A stretch of 64,000 bases of DNA. Source: Thermus filiformis. GTDB lineage: Bacteria > Deinococcota > Deinococci > Deinococcales > Thermaceae. The stretch lies in NCBI RefSeq assembly GCF_000771745.2, contig NZ_JPSL02000039.1, positions 434,001-498,000 of the forward strand. Reading direction: 5' to 3'. This document shows, one piece after another, positions 40,870-49,822 of the stretch. Each line of letters begins with the position of its first letter. The stretch's first letter is position 1. The notes below the pieces were generated by a model. That model saw only the letters and a program-made list of their open reading frames with translations. It did no database searches and was not told the origin of the DNA. Position numbers and translations under genes: made by a program.

Positions 40870-42321
40870 TCACGCCTCCTCCAGGGCGGGGACCGCCTCG
40901 AGGAGGGGCCTCAGGAAGGCCCGGATCCTCTCCTTGTAGGGCTCCTTGTCGTAGACCCCGTACAGCGTCTGGTACATCCGCACCGGGTCGCCGAAGAAGA
41001 AGCGCTCGTAGAGCTCCTGCCGGGCCCCGAAGCCCGAGAGGGTCATGTCCCAGGCCAGCCGGAAGAGGGCCACCCGCTCCCGGGCGGAGAGGGTCGCCCC
41101 CTGGAGGAACTTCTCCAGGTAGGGGCGCAAGGGGCCCTGGAAGTCCTTCTCCGAGGGCAGGGTGATGAGGCCCGAAGCCCCGATCTGCTGGAGGATCTCC
41201 CGGATCCTGGGGTAGAGCCTCGGGTAGAGGTTGCGGGCCCCGTCAATCGCCCCCCGGTCGGGAACGAGGAGGCCGTACTCGTTGGGCCGGGCCATCTCCT
41301 CCGCCCGGGTCCAGAAGGCCCGCATGGCCTCGAGGTAGACGATGATCTCGGCGATCTTCTCCTGAACGTGCCCGTACTGGTCGGCCCCGATCCCCTCGGC
41401 CAGGAGGGCGGCCACCCCCAGAAAGGCCTCGGTCTTGGCCGTCTTCAGGACCACCACTTGGTGGGCCATGTGGTGGAGCGCCCCGGTCCTGGCGTAGGCG
41501 TTGTTGCATTTCTCCACGTCGCCGAGAATGAAGACCCGCTCCCAGGGGACGAAGACGTCGTCAAAGACCACCAGGGCGTCCATCTCCTCCAGCCGGCTGG
41601 AGAGGGGGTGGTCAAAGGGGGAATCCCCCGCCAGGCCCTCCCGGCAGATGAAGTGGAGGCCCGGGGCATTGGTGGGGACGGCGAAGGCCACCGCGTACTT
41701 CTCGCTCCCCGGCCCCTCCTTGAGGAGGGTGGAGGGGAAGACCAGAAGCTCCTCCGCCAGGGGGAAGGTGGCCGTCATCCGCGCCCCCCGGACCACGATC
41801 CCCTTCTCCGTCTGCCGCACCAGCCCCACGGGGATGTAGGGGTCGGGCTGGCCCGAGGGGGGCTTGGCCCGGTTCACCTGGGGGTTGGTGAGGGCGTGGG
41901 TGGTGGCCAGGTCGTTGTCCCGCAAATAGCGGTAGTAGGCCCGGACGTTCTCGGCGAACTCCCCGAAGTACTCGGCGCTGGCCGCGTAGGCCATGACCAC
42001 CGCGTTCAGGTAGTCCGGGCTCCGGCCCATCATCCCCAGGTGCTGGTCGGCCCAGACCTTGTAGGCCAGGCCCCGCTTCCTCAGCTCCTCCTTCGTCCGG
42101 GGCACGAGGAAGCTCGTGCCGTAGCGGTGCCCGTCCTCCTCGTAGGTCAGGACCTCCTTGTACTGGGGGTCGTGCTGGAGGTCATAAAGCCGGGCCATGG
42201 TCTGGGCCGCCCCCCGGAAGACGGGGTGGGTGGTGGGGTCCTCCACCCGCTCCCCCTTGTACCAGAGGCTGGGGGGGGCCTTCCTCAGGGCCTCGAGGTA
42301 ATCCTTTCCCGTCCTTGCCAT
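40870..42321 (-). CDS. hpaB: 4-hydroxyphenylacetate 3-monooxygenase, oxygenase component HpaB
   Basis: This is a 483-residue FADH2-dependent hydroxylase with an acyl-CoA dehydrogenase fold. It converts 4-hydroxyphenylacetate to 3,4-dihydroxyphenylacetate. Landmarks are RTGKDYLEALRKAP at the start, HALTNPQVNRAKPP near residue 145 and FDDVFVPWERVFILGDVE near 255. The length matches the Thermus thermophilus enzyme. The reductase HpaC is the next gene. Upstream lies an octamer tandem repeat and the hpaE stop. Confidence 0.95.
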   Translation of the reverse strand: MARTGKDYLEALRKAPPSLWYKGERVEDPTTHPVFRGAAQTMARLYDLQHDPQYKEVLTYEEDGHRYGTSFLVPRTKEELRKRGLAYKVWADQHLGMMGRSPDYLNAVVMAYAASAEYFGEFAENVRAYYRYLRDNDLATTHALTNPQVNRAKPPSGQPDPYIPVGLVRQTEKGIVVRGARMTATFPLAEELLVFPSTLLKEGPGSEKYAVAFAVPTNAPGLHFICREGLAGDSPFDHPLSSRLEEMDALVVFDDVFVPWERVFILGDVEKCNNAYARTGALHHMAHQVVVLKTAKTEAFLGVAALLAEGIGADQYGHVQEKIAEIIVYLEAMRAFWTRAEEMARPNEYGLLVPDRGAIDGARNLYPRLYPRIREILQQIGASGLITLPSEKDFQGPLRPYLEKFLQGATLSARERVALFRLAWDMTLSGFGARQELYERFFFGDPVRMYQTLYGVYDKEPYKERIRAFLRPLLEAVPALEEA

Positions 42322-42340
42322 GCTGCCTCCCTCCCTTTAC

Positions 42341-42420
42341 CGCTTCCCCGCTTCACCGCTTCCCCGCTTCATCGCTTCACCGCTTCACCGCTTCCCCGCT
42401 TCATCACTTCACCCTTTCCC
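42341..42420. repeat. ten tandem octamers (CGCTTCNC) between hpaE and hpaB
   Basis: Eighty bases divide into ten 8-bp units, mostly CGCTTCAC, CGCTTCCC and CGCTTCAT, the last two units diverged. The array covers the hpaE stop codon and ends about 20 nt before the hpaB ATG. Confidence 0.9.
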
Positions 42421-43953
42421 AAACCCCGGCACGTGGGGCGGCACCAGGGGAAGGGCCACGTTCTTGAGCTCGGTGTAGAACTCCAGGGCGTAGAACCCCC
42501 CCTCCCGGTGCGTCCCGCTCTCCTTGACCCCGCCGAAGGGGGTGGGGAGGTGGCGGACGTTGTGGCTGTTGAGCCAGACCATCCCCGCCTCCAGGCCCAG
42601 GGCCAGCCGGTGGGCCCGCTCCAGGTCCCGGGTGAAGACGTAGGCGGCGAGGCCGTACCGGGTGTCGTTGGCCTTCCTGAGGGCCTCCTCCTCGTCCTTG
42701 AAGGGGATGGCCACCAGGACGGGGCCGAAGATCTCCTCCTGGGCGATCCGCATGTGGTTCTCCCCCACGAAGAGGGTGGGGAGGAGGTAGTTGCCCTGGG
42801 AGAGGTCCTCCCCCCGGAAGGAGCGGGTGGCCCGCTCCCCGCCCACGAGCAAAGTGGCCCCCTCCTCCAGACCCGCCCGGACGTAGCCCAGGACCCGCTC
42901 CAGGTGCTCCGGGTGGATCAGGGGCCCCACCTCCGCCTCCGGGTCCAGGGGGTGGCCCACCCGGATGGACCGGGCCCTTTCCGCCACCCGGGCCACGAAG
43001 TCCTCAAAGATGGACTCCTCCACCAAAAGCCGGGAGTTCGCCGTGCACCTTTCCCCGTTGAAGGAGTAGATCTGGAAGACCACCGCGTCCAGAGCCCGCT
43101 CCAGGTCCGCGTCGGCGAAGACCAGGGCCGGGCTCTTGCCCCCGAGCTCCAGGGAAAGGCGCTTCAGGTGCTTGGCCGCGTTCTGCATGACGATCTTGCC
43201 GGTGGTGGTCTCCCCGGTGAGGGTGATCAGGGGGACGGAGGGGTGGTCCACCAGGGCCGCCCCCGCCTCCTCGCCGAAGCCGTGGACCAGGTTGAAGACC
43301 CCCGGAGGAAGGTCGGCCTCCTGGAAGATCTCCGCGAGCCGGGTGGCGGTCAAGGGGCTCCACTCGGCGGGCTTGAGGACGACCGTGTCCCCGAAGGCCA
43401 GGGCCGGGGCGATCCGCCAGGTGGAGAGCATCAGGGGGGCGTTCCAGGGGGTGATGATCCCCACCGGCCCCGCGGGCACGCGCAGGGTGTAGTTCAGCCA
43501 CTCCCGGTCCACGGGGTAGGTGTGCCCCTCCATGGCGTGCTCCGCGTACTCCGCGTAGAAGGCGAAGTTCTCCGCCGCCCGGCCCACCTGGGCCCGGACG
43601 ATCCTCAGGACCTGGCCCGCGTCCAGACACTCGGTGACCGCCAGCTCGTCCGCGTGCTTCTCTATGAGCTCGGCCACCTTCAGGAGGTAGCGCTTGCGCT
43701 CCTTGGCCCGGGTGCGGCTCCACCGGGCGAAGGCCCGCTCGGCGGCCCGGGCGGCCAGGTCCACCTCCCGGGCCCCGCCCCGGGCCGCATGGGCGAGGAC
43801 CTGGTTGGTGGAGGGGTCCAGGGTGGGGAAGGTGGACTCGCTCTCCACGAACCGGCCGTCTATGTAATGGAGGGCCACGGAGCGCTCCAGCCTCTTTCGG
43901 ACCGCCTCTATGGTCTCCCAAGGGATCCCGGCCACCTTCTCGGCGTACCTCAT
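42409..43953 (-). CDS. hpaE: 5-carboxymethyl-2-hydroxymuconate semialdehyde dehydrogenase HpaE
   Basis: This is a 514-residue NAD-dependent aldehyde dehydrogenase. NAD-site ITPWNAPLML, the general base Glu in LSLELGGKSPALVFADAD and the catalytic Cys in NGERCTANSRLLV are all present. It oxidises the semialdehyde made by HpaD. It overlaps the hpaG-type gene by 4 bases. The final codons run into the octamer repeat array, so the C-terminus GFGKG is defined by the repeat. Confidence 0.94.
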   Translation of the reverse strand: MRYAEKVAGIPWETIEAVRKRLERSVALHYIDGRFVESESTFPTLDPSTNQVLAHAARGGAREVDLAARAAERAFARWSRTRAKERKRYLLKVAELIEKHADELAVTECLDAGQVLRIVRAQVGRAAENFAFYAEYAEHAMEGHTYPVDREWLNYTLRVPAGPVGIITPWNAPLMLSTWRIAPALAFGDTVVLKPAEWSPLTATRLAEIFQEADLPPGVFNLVHGFGEEAGAALVDHPSVPLITLTGETTTGKIVMQNAAKHLKRLSLELGGKSPALVFADADLERALDAVVFQIYSFNGERCTANSRLLVEESIFEDFVARVAERARSIRVGHPLDPEAEVGPLIHPEHLERVLGYVRAGLEEGATLLVGGERATRSFRGEDLSQGNYLLPTLFVGENHMRIAQEEIFGPVLVAIPFKDEEEALRKANDTRYGLAAYVFTRDLERAHRLALGLEAGMVWLNSHNVRHLPTPFGGVKESGTHREGGFYALEFYTELKNVALPLVPPHVPGFGKG

Positions 43954-44693
43954 GCCTCCTCCTCTATGGGGTTTTCCAGGGCCCCCAGCCCCTGGATCTC
44001 CAGCCGCATCACGTCCCCCGGCCGGACCCGGCTCACCCCCTTGGGGGTGCCGGTGAGGATCACGTCAAAGGGCTCGAGGGTCATGAAGCCCGAGATGAAC
44101 TCCAAAATCTCCGGGATGCGGAAGAGCATCCTCGAGGTGTGCCCCTCCTGACGAAGCTCCCCGTTCACGTAGGCCCGCATCCAGAGGTCGTGGGGGTCGG
44201 GCACCTCCTCCCGGGTGACCAAAAAAGGCCCCAGGGGCAGGAAGGTGTCGTGCCCCTTGGCCCGGATGGGGGGGCGGAAGGTGTTCTTCACCCAGTCCCG
44301 CACCACCAGGTCGTTGGCGATGGTGTAGCCCAGGACGTAGTCCATGGCCTGGGCCGCCCGCACCTTGCGCATGGGCCGGCCCACCACCACGGCCAGCTCC
44401 ACCTCGTAGTGCATGAACTCCACCCCCCGCGGATAAATCACCGTGCCCCGGTGGGGCAGGAGGGCGGAGTTGGGCTTCCAGAAAAGGGCGGGCTCCTCGG
44501 GGCGGCTCAGGCCCAGCTCCTCCGCGTGGTCCGGGTAGTTGAGGGCGAGGCCCAGGATCTTCCCCGGGGTGAAGGGGAGGAGCCAGACCACCCCCTCGGG
44601 GTCGTGGGGAAGCCCGGCCTCGTCCAAAAGAACCCCCTCCCGGTACACCCCCTGGTGCACCCGGCCCTTGTCCAGGAAGCGGCAGAGCTTCAT
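43950..44693 (-). CDS. hpaG: HpaG-type isomerase/decarboxylase (FAH family)
   Basis: This is a 247-residue fumarylacetoacetate hydrolase-fold enzyme. The metal site motifs are HYEVELAVVVGRPM near residue 113 and NDLVVRDW, with LTGTPKGV near the C-terminus. In the homoprotocatechuate pathway it decarboxylates and isomerises the muconate intermediate. It is a single-domain form, half the size of the Escherichia coli HpaG fusion. ATG at 44693 overlaps the upstream aldolase gene by 4 bases; the longer frame is its shadow. Confidence 0.88.
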   Translation of the reverse strand: MKLCRFLDKGRVHQGVYREGVLLDEAGLPHDPEGVVWLLPFTPGKILGLALNYPDHAEELGLSRPEEPALFWKPNSALLPHRGTVIYPRGVEFMHYEVELAVVVGRPMRKVRAAQAMDYVLGYTIANDLVVRDWVKNTFRPPIRAKGHDTFLPLGPFLVTREEVPDPHDLWMRAYVNGELRQEGHTSRMLFRIPEILEFISGFMTLEPFDVILTGTPKGVSRVRPGDVMRLEIQGLGALENPIEEEA

Positions 44694-45574
44694 GCGCCCT
44701 CCAGAAGGCCGTACCGCTCGGCCATGGCCCGGAGCCGGGCCTCCACCTCCGGCGTGGTGGGGCCCAAGGGAGGACGCCACTCCTTTTGGATCAGGCCCAT
44801 CCAGGAGAGGACGGTCTTCAGCGGGATGGGGTTGGTGTCCCAGAAGACCGCCTCGTTGGCGGGCAGGAGGTGGTAGTGGAGCCTCCGGGCCTCCAGGAAC
44901 CGCCCGGTTAGGGCCAGCTCGGTGAGCTCGGCCACCTCCCGGGGCAGCCAGTTGGCCGTGGCGGCGATGGTCCCCACCGCCCCCAGGGCCATCATGGGGA
45001 AGGTGAGGGCCTCGAGGCCGCAGTACACGGCGAAGCCCTCGTCCACCAAGGAGATCAGGCGGGAAACGTACTCCAGGTCGGGGCTGGAGTGCTTCAGCCC
45101 CACCACCTGGGGGTAGTCCCGCCGAAGCCGCCAGGCGGTCTCGGGGCGGATCTCCACCCCAGTCCGGCCCGGGATGTTGTAGAGGACCAGGGGAAAGCCG
45201 GGCACCCCCTCGGCCAGGAGGGCGAAGTAGCGGTAGATCCCCTCCTGGTTGGGCCGGACCGCGGGTGGGACCACCACCAAAGCCCCCCAGGCCCCGGCCT
45301 CTTGGGCGAAGCGGGTGAGCTCCAGGGTGTCCTGGAGGTTCCCCGTGCCCGTACCGGCCAGGACGGGGGTCTTTCCCGCCTCCTCCACCGCGATCTGGAT
45401 GAGGCGCTTCCGCTCCTCCAGGCTCAGGCTCATGGGCTCCCCCGTGGAGCCGCCCACGCTCACGGCGTGGCTTCCCGATTGGACCTGTCTTCGCACCAGC
45501 CCCCGCAGGGCCTCCTCGTCCAAGGCCCCGTTCTTAAAGGGCGTCACCAGGGGAACGATGGAACCCTTGAGCAC
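44690..45574 (-). CDS. DapA-family aldolase, probable HHED/HpaI-step enzyme
   Basis: This is a 294-residue Schiff-base class I aldolase of the dihydrodipicolinate synthase/N-acetylneuraminate lyase family. It shows GSTGEPMSLSLEERKRL, the Tyr in LYNIPGRTG and the Lys in VVGLKHSS. It heads the hpa operon, so it probably performs the aldol cleavage for which Escherichia coli uses the unrelated HpaI. A role in lysine synthesis cannot be excluded from sequence alone. It starts with GTG after AAAGGAGG, and TATCCT at 45597-45602 (minus) is a possible -10. Confidence 0.83.
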   Translation of the reverse strand: MLKGSIVPLVTPFKNGALDEEALRGLVRRQVQSGSHAVSVGGSTGEPMSLSLEERKRLIQIAVEEAGKTPVLAGTGTGNLQDTLELTRFAQEAGAWGALVVVPPAVRPNQEGIYRYFALLAEGVPGFPLVLYNIPGRTGVEIRPETAWRLRRDYPQVVGLKHSSPDLEYVSRLISLVDEGFAVYCGLEALTFPMMALGAVGTIAATANWLPREVAELTELALTGRFLEARRLHYHLLPANEAVFWDTNPIPLKTVLSWMGLIQKEWRPPLGPTTPEVEARLRAMAERYGLLEGA

Positions 45575-45710
45575 GCTCGGCCTCCTTTACCCCTAGAGGA
45601 TAGGAGGACGAGGAGGGGAACAGGTATTGTCATAGGTGGCAAAAAAGGCAAAGGTTTTGTATCTTTAAACAGAGCCTCGGCCCGCCGCTCGGCCTTGCCT
45701 GGAAAAAGCT

Positions 45711-45722
45711 GTCCTTAAGGAC
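45711..45722. promoter_or_regulatory. 12-bp perfect palindrome upstream of the PucR gene
   Basis: GTCCTTAAGGAC lies directly before the ribosome-binding site AAAGGAGG (45724-45731) and the TTG start at 45740. The rest of the 165-base divergent gap includes an A/T-rich stretch but no promoter I can assign confidently. Confidence 0.45.
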
Positions 45723-45739
45723 GAAAGGAGGCGAGAAGT

Positions 45740-47104
45740 TTGGACGAAAGGACAAACCCCCTCAGCTTCAACCGGCTGGTCCAGGACCTGGGCCTCGAGG
45801 CCCGCTGCCCCTCCGACCGCCCCCTCTACTTCCTCCTTCCCCCCGCCCAGGCGGTGGGCCCCCTGCGGGGGGTGGGGGTGCTGGGCCGCCCCCCGGGGAG
45901 CCCGGAGCGGTACGCGGGGGCGAGCGGCTTCTTCCTCTGGGAGGAGGACCCCCTGCTGGAGGCCTTCTGCCGTAAGGAGGGCGTGGGCCTGGCCCTCCTC
46001 CCCCCCTGGGTCAGGCCGGAGGCGCTGCGGCTCGAGGTGCAGAAGCGCCTCCTGGCCCGGCAGGAGGTCTGGGGGCTGGCGGGGCTTCTGGAGGTCCTAC
46101 CCCGGCTCATGGACCGGCCTTTCCTGGAGCTCCTCTACCACGCCACCGGCCTCTCCCTGGCCCGGGTCGCCCCCTGGGGGGAGGTCCTGGCCTTCGCGGG
46201 CACCCCGCCCCCCGACCACCCCCGGGAGGCGGGGGCAGGCAAGGGGTACCTGGCCCTGGAGGCGGGGGAAGGGGTTCTGGTGGCCTACGGCCCGGAGGAG
46301 CGCCTCGAGGCGGCCCGGGGCCTTCTGGAGCTCTGTGCCCGCCTCCTCCGCCTCCGGGACCTGGAGCGGTCCTTGGAAAGGATGCAGGAGGAGTCCCTGG
46401 GCGGGGTGGCCCTGGAGGCGGTCCTTTTGGGCGAGGCCGAGCCGGAGCGGCTTCGGGCCTTCGGCATAGAGGAGACGGTGGAGTGGGTCCTGGCCCTCTT
46501 GGAGCCCCCGCCGGTGCCCGGCCAGCACCGGCTGGCGGAGGCCCGCAGGCGGGAGGCCACCTTGGAGCTGCGCCGCCGGGCGGGGGGGTATCTGGACCGG
46601 CTGGGCATCCCCTACCTCCTGGGCACCCGGGGCAACCGGGTGGTGGCCCTGTGGCAGGTGCACAGCGAGCACAAGGAGGCCCTGGCCCTCCTCAAGGCCC
46701 TGCCCGAGGGGAGCCGGCTGGGCTACTCCCTGGTCCACACGGGGTTCGGCCTCCAGGAGGCCTACCGGGAAGCCCTGATCGCCCTGAAGGCGGCCCGGCC
46801 GGGGGAGGCGGTCTCCTTCGCGGGGCTGGACCCGGTGGCCTACTTCCTCCTCCAGCAGACCCCCGAGGACCTGAAGGCGCTCACCGAGCGCTTCCTCCCC
46901 CTCTCGGAGAAGCTTCTGAAGACCCTGGAGGCCTACCTCGAGGCCCCTTCCCTGGAGGAGGCGGCCTCGCGGCTCCACATCCACCCCAACACCCTCCGGT
47001 ACCGCCTGCGCCGGATAGAGAAGCTCATGGGCCCCCTTAAGGCCCCGGAGACCATGGCCCGGCTCTACCTGGCCCTGCGGGCGCGGGACCTTCTGCGAGA
47101 ATGA
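45740..47104 (+). CDS. PucR/CdaR-family transcriptional regulator
   Basis: This is a 454-residue regulator. The N-terminal region is a PucR-type sensory domain, the middle (about 280-360) resembles the GGDEF-like domain of CdaR, and the C-terminal helix-turn-helix (about 408-436) reads LEEAASRLHIHPNTLRYRLRRIEKLMG. Members often control catabolism of nitrogen or aromatic compounds and are encoded next to their targets. Divergence from the hpa operon makes that operon the likely target (inference). The start is TTG after AAAGGAGG. Confidence 0.88.
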   Translation: MDERTNPLSFNRLVQDLGLEARCPSDRPLYFLLPPAQAVGPLRGVGVLGRPPGSPERYAGASGFFLWEEDPLLEAFCRKEGVGLALLPPWVRPEALRLEVQKRLLARQEVWGLAGLLEVLPRLMDRPFLELLYHATGLSLARVAPWGEVLAFAGTPPPDHPREAGAGKGYLALEAGEGVLVAYGPEERLEAARGLLELCARLLRLRDLERSLERMQEESLGGVALEAVLLGEAEPERLRAFGIEETVEWVLALLEPPPVPGQHRLAEARRREATLELRRRAGGYLDRLGIPYLLGTRGNRVVALWQVHSEHKEALALLKALPEGSRLGYSLVHTGFGLQEAYREALIALKAARPGEAVSFAGLDPVAYFLLQQTPEDLKALTERFLPLSEKLLKTLEAYLEAPSLEEAASRLHIHPNTLRYRLRRIEKLMGPLKAPETMARLYLALRARDLLRE

Positions 47105-47116
47105 ACCCGCCCCGGC

Positions 47117-47145
47117 TTGACTAGAAACTGAAAGTGCATTATCAA
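47117..47145 (+). promoter_or_regulatory. leaderless promoter of the metal-binding protein gene
   Basis: -35 TTGACT (47117-47122) and -10 TATCAA (47140-47145) are 17 nt apart, and the -10 ends 7 nt before ATG 47153. Confidence 0.8.
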
Positions 47146-47152
47146 TAAGGGC

Positions 47153-47992
47153 ATGCGCGCGGCCTACCTCCTCTTCCTCCTCCTCCCGGCCCTGGCCCAG
47201 GTCCAGGTGGCGGCCACCACCCCCATCCTGGCCGACCTGGTCCGCCAGGTGGGGGGAGGCCATCTCCAGGTGGTCCAGGTGGTCCCCCCGGGGGCCGACC
47301 CCCACGAGTTTGACCTGAGCCCCGGCCTGGCCCGGCGGCTTGCCAGCGTCCCCCTTCTCTTCGCCAACGGGCTGGGCCTCGAGCCCTTCCTGGACCGGCT
47401 GGTCCGCCTCCTCCCTCCAGGAGCCCGGGTGGTGCGCCTGGGGGAAGGGCAGCCCGGCCTGATCTGCGAGGAAAAGGGGGGCTGCGACCCCCACCTCTGG
47501 CTGGACCCCACCTACGCCGTCCGCTACGCCCAGCGGATCGCCCAGGAGCTCGCCCGCCTGGACCCGGGGGGGCAGGCCGCCTACCAGGCCGGCCTGGAGC
47601 GCTTCCGCCAGGAGGCCGAAAAAAGGGACCGGGCCCTTTCGGCCTGCGGGCTGAAGGGGGTCAAGGTGGTGGTCCAGCACGACGCCTTCCGCTACTTCGC
47701 CCGGCGCTACGGCCTGGTGGTGGTGGGGAGCCTGGCGGACGCAGGCGAGCGGGAGATCGGGGGCCGGAGCTTCCTCGAGCTGGTCCAGAAGGCCAAAAAG
47801 GAGGGGGTAAGGCTGGTCCTGGCCGAGCCCAAGCCCTCCAAGCCGGTCCGGACCCTGGCCGAGGCCCTGGGGGCCCGGGTGGCCCTCCTCTACGCGGACA
47901 CCCTGGACGAGAAGGTCCCCACCTACCTGGCCCTTCTGGACCACAACCGGAAGGCCCTCTCCGAGGCCCTGGGCAGGGCCTGCCCGTTGTAA
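47153..47992 (+). CDS. ZnuA/cluster A-I metal-binding protein, solitary
   Basis: This is a 279-residue periplasmic binding protein of the metal (Zn/Mn) class. A short signal peptide ends at ALAQ. The metal ligands are expected in PGADPHEFDL, CDPHLWLDP, VQHDAFRYF and a C-terminal acidic residue in YADTLDEK. The charged His-rich loop typical of ZnuA is missing, and the loop instead holds CEEKGGCDPH with two Cys. No permease or ATPase gene is adjacent. Zinc or manganese is most likely, with the partner transporter elsewhere. Confidence 0.87.
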   Translation: MRAAYLLFLLLPALAQVQVAATTPILADLVRQVGGGHLQVVQVVPPGADPHEFDLSPGLARRLASVPLLFANGLGLEPFLDRLVRLLPPGARVVRLGEGQPGLICEEKGGCDPHLWLDPTYAVRYAQRIAQELARLDPGGQAAYQAGLERFRQEAEKRDRALSACGLKGVKVVVQHDAFRYFARRYGLVVVGSLADAGEREIGGRSFLELVQKAKKEGVRLVLAEPKPSKPVRTLAEALGARVALLYADTLDEKVPTYLALLDHNRKALSEALGRACPL

Positions 47993-48010
47993 AGCCCGCT
48001 TCTTTTCTGG

Positions 48011-48016
48011 TATAAC
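48011..48016 (+). promoter_or_regulatory. -10 box of the TAXI receptor gene
   Basis: TATAAC lies 19 nt before ATG 48036, with AAAGGAGG between them. Confidence 0.6.
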
Positions 48017-48035
48017 CGGGAGCAAAGGAGGCAAG

Positions 48036-49019
48036 ATGCGGCGCTTCTTTCTCCCGGTTCTCTTTTTCGGCTTGGCCCTGGCCCAGAAGCCCCAGGTGGT
48101 CATCGGAACGGGGGGGATCGGCGGGGTCTACTTCTACTACGGCACGGCCATCGCGGAGATCCTGAACCGGTCGGGTGCGGTCCAGGCCACCGCCATCCAG
48201 TCCGGGGGCTCGCTGGACAACCTCCAGCTCCTCCGGGACCGGACCGATCCCCAGAAAGGGATTTACTACTGCGGGACGGTCCTCCCTCACGCGGCCCAGC
48301 TCGCCCTTTCGGGGGAGGAGCGTTTCCAGGGGCGGCCCGTGCCCTTCGCGGTCCTCTTCGCCATGTACCCCAACTACACCCACGTGGTCACCACGGAGGA
48401 GAGCGGGATCCGGCTTCTGCAGGACCTGAAGGGAAAGCGGGTCTCCACCGAGGTGGCGGGGGGGATTATAGAGTACGAAGCCCGCCTGCTCATGTCGGCG
48501 GCGCTGCCGGGCTTTGACCCCCGGAAGGACTTCGGCAAGTGGGAGCGCCTCCGGGTGAGCGAGAGCGCCCAGGCCTTGGCCGACGGCACCCTGGACGCCT
48601 TCTTCTGGTCCGGCGGCCTGCCCACGGGCAGCCTGGTGGAGCTGGCCGGCACCCTGGCCCGGAAGGGAAAGCGCCTCTTTCTCGTCCCCCTCGCCCCGCA
48701 GAGCACCCCGGTCCAGGTGCTGCAGAAGAAGTTCCCCGGCCTCACCAGCCCCGGCGTCATCCCCAAGGGCGTCTACAACACCCGGTACGACACCCCCACC
48801 CTGGCCTGGTGGAACCTCTTCGTCTGCCCCCAGAGCCTCCCCAAGGAGGCCGCCTACGCTATGGTCAAGGCCGTCTTTGATAACCTGGAGGCCCTCCACA
48901 CGGCCGTGAAAGCGGCGCAGGACACCACCCTGGAAAACGCCGTGCGCTACCGCACCTCCCGCTTCCCTTACCACGAGGGGGCCGTCCTTTACTACCGGGA
49001 ACGGGGGGTGTGGCGGTGA
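48036..49019 (+). CDS. TAXI-family TRAP solute receptor
   Basis: This is a 327-residue secreted binding protein. A signal peptide ending ALAQ is followed by VVIGTGGIGGVYFYYGTAIAEILNR, the TAXI family start, then ATAIQSGGSLDNLQLL. It ends with a typical KAVFDNLEALHTAVKAA segment. Known TAXI receptors take up organic acids such as glutamate or glutarate through a fused TRAP membrane component. No TRAP permease gene lies nearby, so the partner must be elsewhere. The following gene overlaps its stop. Confidence 0.88.
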   Translation: MRRFFLPVLFFGLALAQKPQVVIGTGGIGGVYFYYGTAIAEILNRSGAVQATAIQSGGSLDNLQLLRDRTDPQKGIYYCGTVLPHAAQLALSGEERFQGRPVPFAVLFAMYPNYTHVVTTEESGIRLLQDLKGKRVSTEVAGGIIEYEARLLMSAALPGFDPRKDFGKWERLRVSESAQALADGTLDAFFWSGGLPTGSLVELAGTLARKGKRLFLVPLAPQSTPVQVLQKKFPGLTSPGVIPKGVYNTRYDTPTLAWWNLFVCPQSLPKEAAYAMVKAVFDNLEALHTAVKAAQDTTLENAVRYRTSRFPYHEGAVLYYRERGVWR

Positions 49020-49822
49020 ACGCCCTGCGCGCCCTAGGCCTCGAGGGCCGGCGGGCCCTCATCCTCCACCATGACGACCTGGGCCTCACCCACGCCCAGA
49101 ACCAGGCCTACCTGACCCTGGGGTGGCCCACGGGGAGCGTCATCCTCCCCGCCGCCTGGGCGAGCGGGGTCCGGGGGGAGGACCTGGGGGTCCACCTGGT
49201 CCTGACCAGCGAGTGGGAGGCCCCCCGCTACCGCCCCCTCACCCCGGGAAAGAGCCTCCGGGACGAGGCCGGCTTCTTCCCCAAAAGCCCAGAGGAGGTC
49301 TGGAAAAAGGCCAGGGCGGAGGAGGTGGAAGCGGAACTCAGGGCACAGATAGAGGCGGCCTTCCGGCTCTTCTCCCCCACCCACCTGGACTCCCACCAGG
49401 GAAGCCTCCTGAGGCCGGACCTGGCCGAGATCTACCTCCGCCTGGCCGAAGCCTACGGCCTGATGCCCCTCCTGCCCGCCCGGGAGGACCTGGAGGCCCT
49501 CGGCTTTCCCCGGGACTTCCTCGAGGGGCTCGCCCCGCTCCTGGAGCGGGCCCCCTTCCCCACCTTACGGCTTCTGGACCCCTACGCCCTCCCCCCAAAG
49601 GAGCGGCTGGGCTTCTACCTGGGCCTCAGCCACCTTCCCCCCGGCCTCTACCAGCTCATCCACCACAGCGCCCTCCCCACCCCCGAGGGGCGGGCCCTGC
49701 CCGACTGGGAGACCCGGGAAGCCGACTACTTCGCCCTGAGCCACCCGGAGGTACGCCGGGTCCTGGCCGAGTTTTACCCCGTCACCTGGAAGGACCTTCG
49801 GGAAGCCTGGAGGAAGGGATGA
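49010..49822 (+). CDS. YdjC/ChbG-family carbohydrate deacetylase
   Basis: This is a 270-residue metal-dependent deacetylase of the YdjC family. The metal and catalytic residues are in ILHHDDLGLTHAQN and THLDSHQGSLLRPD, followed by LGVHLVLTSEW. These enzymes remove acetyl groups from chitooligosaccharides or similar sugars. GTG at 49010 or 49016 (the latter in a GTGA overlap with the TAXI stop) may be the start. Adjacent symporter and glycosidase genes suggest oligosaccharide use. Confidence 0.87.
   Translation: MAVNALRALGLEGRRALILHHDDLGLTHAQNQAYLTLGWPTGSVILPAAWASGVRGEDLGVHLVLTSEWEAPRYRPLTPGKSLRDEAGFFPKSPEEVWKKARAEEVEAELRAQIEAAFRLFSPTHLDSHQGSLLRPDLAEIYLRLAEAYGLMPLLPAREDLEALGFPRDFLEGLAPLLERAPFPTLRLLDPYALPPKERLGFYLGLSHLPPGLYQLIHHSALPTPEGRALPDWETREADYFALSHPEVRRVLAEFYPVTWKDLREAWRKG

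Noticed and set aside
42341-42420. Octamer array as CRISPR or replication origin iterons
   Set aside because: There are no spacers, no initiator gene and the units are too short for iterons. A slippage repeat is the simplest reading.
40495-44151. Plus-strand open frame of 1218 codons across the hpa genes
   Set aside because: It is antisense to hpaC, hpaB and hpaE, which carry clear family motifs. Its translation is Gly/Pro/Arg/His-rich low-complexity sequence, the usual artefact of GC-rich DNA.
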